Below, piece by piece: positions 62,844 to 64,000 of a stretch of 64,000 nt of DNA. The DNA lies in contig NZ_JAFIWC010000025.1 of the NCBI RefSeq assembly GCF_017163755.1, forward strand, positions 1 to 64,000, written 5' to 3'. A program made the translations under genes and the position numbers. How positions within the stretch are numbered: the first letter of the stretch is position 1; every line of letters begins with the position of its first letter. The DNA comes from Xanthomonas sp. GTDB lineage: Bacteria; Pseudomonadota; Gammaproteobacteria; Xanthomonadales; Xanthomonadaceae. Below the pieces are notes generated by a model. It did not search any database, was not told where the DNA came from, and saw nothing but the letters and a program-made list of their open reading frames with translations.

Positions 62844-64000
62844 ATGAACCGTCCGCTGCCGCCGCCGCGCGAAGGCCGATGGCGGGCCCTGATCTGGCTC
62901 GCCTCCGGCGATGCGTTCCTGCTCTCGTGCGGAACCGCGCTGGTCCTGTCGCCGCTTGCGCTCGCCCTGTGGCTGCCTTCGCCGCTGTGGCTGGCGCTTC
63001 TGGCCTTGCCATCGCTGTCGTGGTTCTTCTATGGGGTGATGGTCCTGCGCGCGTATGCGGCAGTGCCGGCGCCTGCCTCGAGCGGGATCGTGCTGGAACC
63101 CGGCAGGGTTCCGGTTCTCATGGAGGAACTCGAGCGGCTGCGGCTTGCCTGCGATGCGCCGGCGTTCACGGCGGTCCATGTCGATGCCGACCTCAATGCA
63201 TCCATCTACCAGACCGGGTCCCGTGGCGGTCGGCCGCAGCACGTTCTGGTGCTTGGCTTGCCGCTGCTCGCCCTGCTGACGCCAAGACAGGCTGCCGCGG
63301 TCATCGCGCATGAGTACGCGCATATTTCCCGGCTGCATGGCCATTTCGCGCGCTGGGCCTACGTGGCCCGGCGGCGTTGGGTGGCGCTCGGCGAATTGCA
63401 CGAGCGCAACCATCGGCTGATCACCGCGCCGATCAGGCTGTTTCTTGCGTGGTACGTGCCGCGCATGATGCGCGAGACGCTGGAGTTTTCGCGGCGCTGC
63501 GAGACGGTCGCCGATGCACAGGCGATCGCGGTGTGTGGCGGTGCCGTCGCGTTCGAGTCGCAGCTCGCCCTGGCGCTGCGGCAACGCGCCCTGTCCAGGC
63601 AGTTCTGGCCAGGGGTATTTGCCCAGGCGGGCGGTGCCGACCTTGCCCGGATGCAGCCCTTTTCCCGGCTTCTGGAGGAGCCTGCGGGCAGTCGCCCGCG
63701 CGATGGCGCGCAGGCCGCCGTCTGGCTGCACGAAAGCCTCTGCCGGAAGCCGGATCCCCGCAGCACGCACCCCGCGTTGCGCGAGCGCATCGGCGCAACG
63801 GGAGTCGACCCTGGAGCGCCGCTTCCCGATCGGTTGCCCTGGTGCCTTGACGGACCGTCCGCGGCGGCGGAGTGGCTCGGCAGCGAAGCGCCGCGCATTG
63901 CCGCGCAGCTCGACGCCGACTGGCGCCAGAACGCCGCGCAGGGCTGGCAGGATGCAGGAGAGGCGCATGCGTATCGGCACCGCGAGTTCTCGCGGTTGCT
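62844..64000 (+). CDS. M48-type membrane metallopeptidase (partial)
   Basis: The frame opens with ATG 62844 and stays open to the window end, giving 385 residues without a stop. Two hydrophobic helices near residues 25-68 (LALALWLPSPLWLALLALPSLSWFF) are followed by a cytosolic or periplasmic domain with the zinc motif HEYAH (VIAHEYAHISRLHGHF). Further on, CETVADAQAIAVCG carries the likely third ligand (E in ETVAD). This matches M48 (HtpX/Ste24-like) peptidases. It follows the DUF4034-like gene closely and should act with it. The 3' end is beyond the window. Confidence 0.8.
   Translation, partial: MNRPLPPPREGRWRALIWLASGDAFLLSCGTALVLSPLALALWLPSPLWLALLALPSLSWFFYGVMVLRAYAAVPAPASSGIVLEPGRVPVLMEELERLRLACDAPAFTAVHVDADLNASIYQTGSRGGRPQHVLVLGLPLLALLTPRQAAAVIAHEYAHISRLHGHFARWAYVARRRWVALGELHERNHRLITAPIRLFLAWYVPRMMRETLEFSRRCETVADAQAIAVCGGAVAFESQLALALRQRALSRQFWPGVFAQAGGADLARMQPFSRLLEEPAGSRPRDGAQAAVWLHESLCRKPDPRSTHPALRERIGATGVDPGAPLPDRLPWCLDGPSAAAEWLGSEAPRIAAQLDADWRQNAAQGWQDAGEAHAYRHREFSRL

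Overview
The window is high-GC chromosomal DNA from a xanthomonad, most likely Xanthomonas or a close relative. The evidence is family-level. There is a contiguous assimilatory sulfate reduction locus (cysK-cysG / cysB, cysJIH / cysDNC), a TonB-dependent receptor of the Xanthomonas/Caulobacter type beside glycoside hydrolases and a LacI regulator, a GDSL-lipase autotransporter, and the interspersed 'TGTAGGAGCGGCTTCAG...' and 7-bp tandem repeats usual between genes in this family. No database search was possible, so the species is open.

Layout. 0-5.5 kb: a decayed epoxide-hydrolase end, an intact epoxide hydrolase-like protein, a macro-domain deacetylase, a membrane-anchored protein with three L7/L12-like repeats, a small methyltransferase, a frameshifted hypothetical and a divergent nucleoside hydrolase. 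5.7-21.3 kb: the sulfur locus. CysDNC makes PAPS, CysH reduces it to sulfite, CysIJ reduces sulfite to sulfide using siroheme supplied by CysG, and CysK makes cysteine; a CysB-like regulator sits beside cysG. The locus is interrupted by an arsenic operon (arsR-arsC-arsH) and by a metal-uptake remnant (DUF2946 protein, truncated TonB receptor, PepSY protein). A 267-bp element with 28-bp inverted ends sits exactly at the cysNC stop codon.

21.8-30.8 kb: an RND efflux pair, a GNAT acetyltransferase, an alanine symporter, an RNA 2'-O-methyltransferase and a secreted carboxylesterase. 31.2-40 kb: a carbohydrate-utilisation locus with a GH97 enzyme divergent from a GH2 enzyme and a TonB-dependent receptor. 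A LacI-type palindrome lies in the GH97/GH2 promoter region, and a related imperfect site lies before the receptor. 40.3-45.6 kb: a compositionally foreign module with a secreted RHS protein carrying a short variable C-terminal tip, its overlapping putative immunity gene, and a degenerate copy of the 3' end of the neighbouring lacI-type gene. The intact LacI regulator follows at 45.65 kb. The RHS module therefore separates the sugar genes from their likely regulator.

46.7-57.3 kb: housekeeping genes (M28 peptidase, mscL, FAH-family enzyme, Rieske protein, SLC13 permease, trmB, thiG, thiS, autotransporter esterase, tRNA-Gly). 57.3-60.4 kb: lower-GC genes directly downstream of the tRNA (alpha/beta hydrolase, glutathione transferase with a small membrane protein, HTH regulator) that look acquired. 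60.8-64 kb: a DUF4034-like protein and an M48-type metallopeptidase that runs off the window end.
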